A stretch of 7,636 bases of DNA from an uncultured Methanobrevibacter sp. (GTDB lineage Archaea > Methanobacteriota > Methanobacteria > Methanobacteriales > Methanobacteriaceae), in the NCBI GenBank assembly GCA_905235495.1, contig CAJOMK010000059.1:1-7636 (forward strand), read 5' to 3'. Shown piece after piece: positions 5,866-7,636 of the stretch. Under the pieces are notes generated by a model. That model was not told the origin of the DNA and did not search any database. It saw nothing but the letters and a program-made list of their open reading frames with translations. Every line of letters starts with the position of its first letter. Positions within the stretch are counted from its first letter, which is position 1. The position numbers and the translations under genes were made by a program.

Positions 5866-5880
5866 AATTTTATATATAAA
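5866..5880 (+). promoter_or_regulatory. Putative TATA box of pyrG
   Basis: TTTTATATATAAA (5868-5880), preceded by ACAAA (5863-5867) as a possible BRE, is the best TATA candidate between the terminator and pyrG. It predicts initiation near 5897-5905 and an unusually long leader of about 105 nt before the CTG at 6008. Confidence 0.45.
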
Positions 5881-5903
5881 ATTAAACTAATATTTTAATG
5901 AGT

Positions 5904-5992
5904 ATTCATAATGAATTTTTTTATAAAAAAATAAGGAAATTCATTAAAGAATTCAATAAAAAAATCAATGAAAATCAATTTATTAAATCAAT
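5904..5992 (+). promoter_or_regulatory. pyrG leader with palindrome and repeated ATCAAT/ATTCA motifs
   Basis: A palindrome ATTCAT-A-ATGAAT (5904-5916) sits at or just after the expected transcription start. AATGAA (5910-5915) can alternatively pair with TTCATT (5940-5945), enclosing a T7/A7 stem (5916-5922 with 5925-5931). ATCAAT occurs at 5964, 5974 and 5987, spaced 10 and 13 nt, just before the ribosome binding site. The palindrome could be an operator and the repeats protein or RNA contact sites. No known riboswitch is recognised. Confidence 0.3.
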
Positions 5993-5993
5993 T

Positions 5994-6003
5994 AGGAGTG
6001 GAT
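5994..6003 (+). promoter_or_regulatory. Ribosome binding site of pyrG
   Basis: AGGAGTGGAT lies 4 nt before CTG 6008. It resembles the GGAGGTGAT expected from methanogen 16S rRNA and is the only such site near the pyrG frame. It supports initiation at 6008 rather than at an internal codon roughly 100 nt downstream. Confidence 0.6.
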
Positions 6004-6007
6004 TTGT

Positions 6008-7633
6008 CTGACTAAATATATTATAATAACTGGTGGAGTAGTTAGTTCCATTGGAAAAGGAATTACCTCTGCATCTATTGGCCGTATATTACGTTCTTAC
6101 GGCTTGAATGTTGCAGCGATAAAGATTGACCCATATTTAAACTGGGATTCTGGTACCTTAAACCCATACCAACACGGTGAAGTGTTTGTAACTTATGATG
6201 GTATGGAAACTGACCTTGATTTAGGTCACTATGAAAGGTTCCTTGATGTGGAGCTTCCTGGAATATCCAACATTACTACCGGTAAGGTCTATCAATCAGT
6301 TATTTCCAAAGAAAGAAAAGGTGATTTCTTAGGAGCATGTGTACAGATTATCCCTCATATCACTAATGAGATTAAAGAAATGGTTCGTGAAATATCTGCT
6401 AAAGATGATTACGACGTTGTTCTTGTTGAATTAGGTGGTACTGTCGGAGATATCGAAAGTCAACCATTCTTAGAGGCTTTAAGACAATTAAGAAATGAAG
6501 AAGACTCTGAAAATGTCATGTTTGTTCATGTGACATTCGTTCCTTACTTGGATGCTGCCGGTGAATTCAAGACAAAACCAACTCAACACTCTTCAAAAGA
6601 ACTTAGAAGTATGGGTATTAACCCTAACATGATTGTTTTAAGAAGTCAAAAACCTATCGATGATGACTTGAAAAGAAAAATCGCTCACTTCTGTGACGTT
6701 GAATTTGATGCTGTTGTAAACACTCCTGATGCTCAATCAATCTATGAAGTTCCTTTAGTATTGGATAGGGAAAATGCAGGCCAATACATTTCAAATAGGA
6801 TTAATTTAGGAATTGATTTTGAAAATGATAAGAATACTCTCAATGAATGGGCAGAAATCGTAGACTCTTTGAAGATACAAAACCCTGTTGTAACAATTGG
6901 TATTGTAGGTAAATATGTGGAATTGGAAGATGCATATATCAGTATAAGAGAATCCCTACACCATGCAGCAGCTAAAATAGGCGCTAAAATGAATATTGAA
7001 TACCTTAGTTCTGATGTTGATGTGGAAAATGATGAAGAATTGAAGGCTTTCCAAGAAGAGCTTTCCAAACTTGACGGTATCCTTATTCCTGGAGGATTTG
7101 GAGACCGTGGTGTTGAAGGTAAGCTCCAAGCTGTTGATTATGCAATAGAAAATGAAGTTCCTATTTTTGGTATTTGCTTAGGTATGCAATGTATGGTTAT
7201 TCAGTTTGCAAGAAGAATCGGTATGGAAGGTGCAAACAGCAGTGAATTCAAGACAGACCTTAAATACCCAGTAATTGATATGATGGAAGAGCAAAAGAAA
7301 ATCAAAAATATGGGTGGAACTATGCGTTTAGGTGCTTATGAATGTAAATTGATAGATGGCACCATAACCAAAGAGGCATATGGAGAAGATTTCATTCAAG
7401 AAAGACACAGACACAGATTTGAATATAACAATGAATATAGAGATGTTCTTACTAAAAATGGACTTGTCATTGCAGGAACAACTCCAGATGATTTCTTAGT
7501 TGAAATCGTAGAGTTACCTGATCATCCTTGGTTTATTGGATGTCAATTCCATCCAGAATTCAAATCAAGACCAAACAATGCACATCCATTGTTCGCTTCA
7601 TTTGTAAAGGCATCCTTTGATAATGCAAAATAA
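6008..7633 (+). CDS. pyrG: CTP synthase (glutamine-hydrolysing), CTG start
   Basis: This enzyme makes CTP from UTP, ATP and glutamine, the last step of pyrimidine nucleotide synthesis, and acts in the cytoplasm as a tetramer. From CTG 6008 it has 541 residues, typical of the family. The synthase domain has MTKYIIITGGVVSSIGKG with P-loop K17, D71 and E141 as Mg-ATP ligands, LGHYERFLD (72-80), GGTVGDIES (143-151) and the UTP/CTP-site KTKPTQ (188-193). The glutamine amidotransferase domain starts near residue 298, with PGGFGDRG (361-368), nucleophile C390 in GICLGMQC, and H515 and E517 in FHPEF. An in-frame TAG at 5993-5995 closes the frame upstream, and there is no ATG, GTG or TTG before the P-loop. 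The first usual start codon, TTG 6104 (L33), would delete the P-loop. CTG at 6008, after AGGAGTGGAT, is therefore the likely start. All catalytic residues are present. The gene is monocistronic as far as the window shows. Confidence 0.96.
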   Translation: MTKYIIITGGVVSSIGKGITSASIGRILRSYGLNVAAIKIDPYLNWDSGTLNPYQHGEVFVTYDGMETDLDLGHYERFLDVELPGISNITTGKVYQSVISKERKGDFLGACVQIIPHITNEIKEMVREISAKDDYDVVLVELGGTVGDIESQPFLEALRQLRNEEDSENVMFVHVTFVPYLDAAGEFKTKPTQHSSKELRSMGINPNMIVLRSQKPIDDDLKRKIAHFCDVEFDAVVNTPDAQSIYEVPLVLDRENAGQYISNRINLGIDFENDKNTLNEWAEIVDSLKIQNPVVTIGIVGKYVELEDAYISIRESLHHAAAKIGAKMNIEYLSSDVDVENDEELKAFQEELSKLDGILIPGGFGDRGVEGKLQAVDYAIENEVPIFGICLGMQCMVIQFARRIGMEGANSSEFKTDLKYPVIDMMEEQKKIKNMGGTMRLGAYECKLIDGTITKEAYGEDFIQERHRHRFEYNNEYRDVLTKNGLVIAGTTPDDFLVEIVELPDHPWFIGCQFHPEFKSRPNNAHPLFASFVKASFDNAK

Positions 7634-7636
7634 ATA

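Noticed and set aside
6742..7068. Minus-strand frame inside pyrG
   Set aside because: It lies wholly within the well-conserved CTP synthase coding sequence on the other strand and has no independent support.

Overview
The window looks like chromosomal DNA of a methanogenic archaeon of the Methanobacteriaceae, most likely Methanobrevibacter (Methanosphaera is the main alternative). The signs are very AT-rich intergenic DNA, long oligo-T tracts where bacteria would have hairpin terminators, TATA-box promoters, GTGAT-type ribosome binding sites placed very close to the start codon, a secreted adhesin-like protein with beta-helix rungs and Lys-rich Ig-like repeats, and two DUF2115/UPF0305-type proteins, a family I know mainly from methanogens. 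All recognisable genes lie on the + strand.

Layout. Positions 1-250 hold a T-tract cluster, which begins with a 32-nt T run at the window edge, and a promoter. Positions 260-1958 are a broken adhesin-like gene: signal peptide, beta-helix rungs, Ig-like repeats, at least two frameshifts, two internal stops and a probable loss of the natural stop. A double oligo-T terminator and a 16-bp x 3 tandem repeat follow. Next come two tandem DUF2115-like paralogues (2207-2770 and 2836-3366), aroE for shikimate dehydrogenase (3426-4331), and a 263-residue protein (4361-5152) that I read as a possible PP-loop ATPase relative lacking its PP-loop motif. These four genes are closely spaced and may be partly co-transcribed. 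Positions 5254-5677 hold a small coiled-coil gene that appears split by an A10 run and a TGA. A T-rich stretch with a perfect 31-bp direct repeat follows, then a long leader with its own promoter, and finally pyrG for CTP synthase (6008-7633). The reading frame of pyrG only makes sense if it starts at a CTG codon.

Function. AroE (aromatic amino acid synthesis) and PyrG (CTP synthesis) are intact housekeeping enzymes with their key residues present. The rest is cell-surface or lineage-specific material, part of it decaying. I do not see a defence system, mobile element, CRISPR array, tRNA or rRNA, and I do not think the window contains a clearly new multi-gene system. The items most worth following up are the CTG start of pyrG, the degenerate PP-loop candidate beside aroE, the duplicated Cys-motif DUF2115 pair, and the A10-split small gene.
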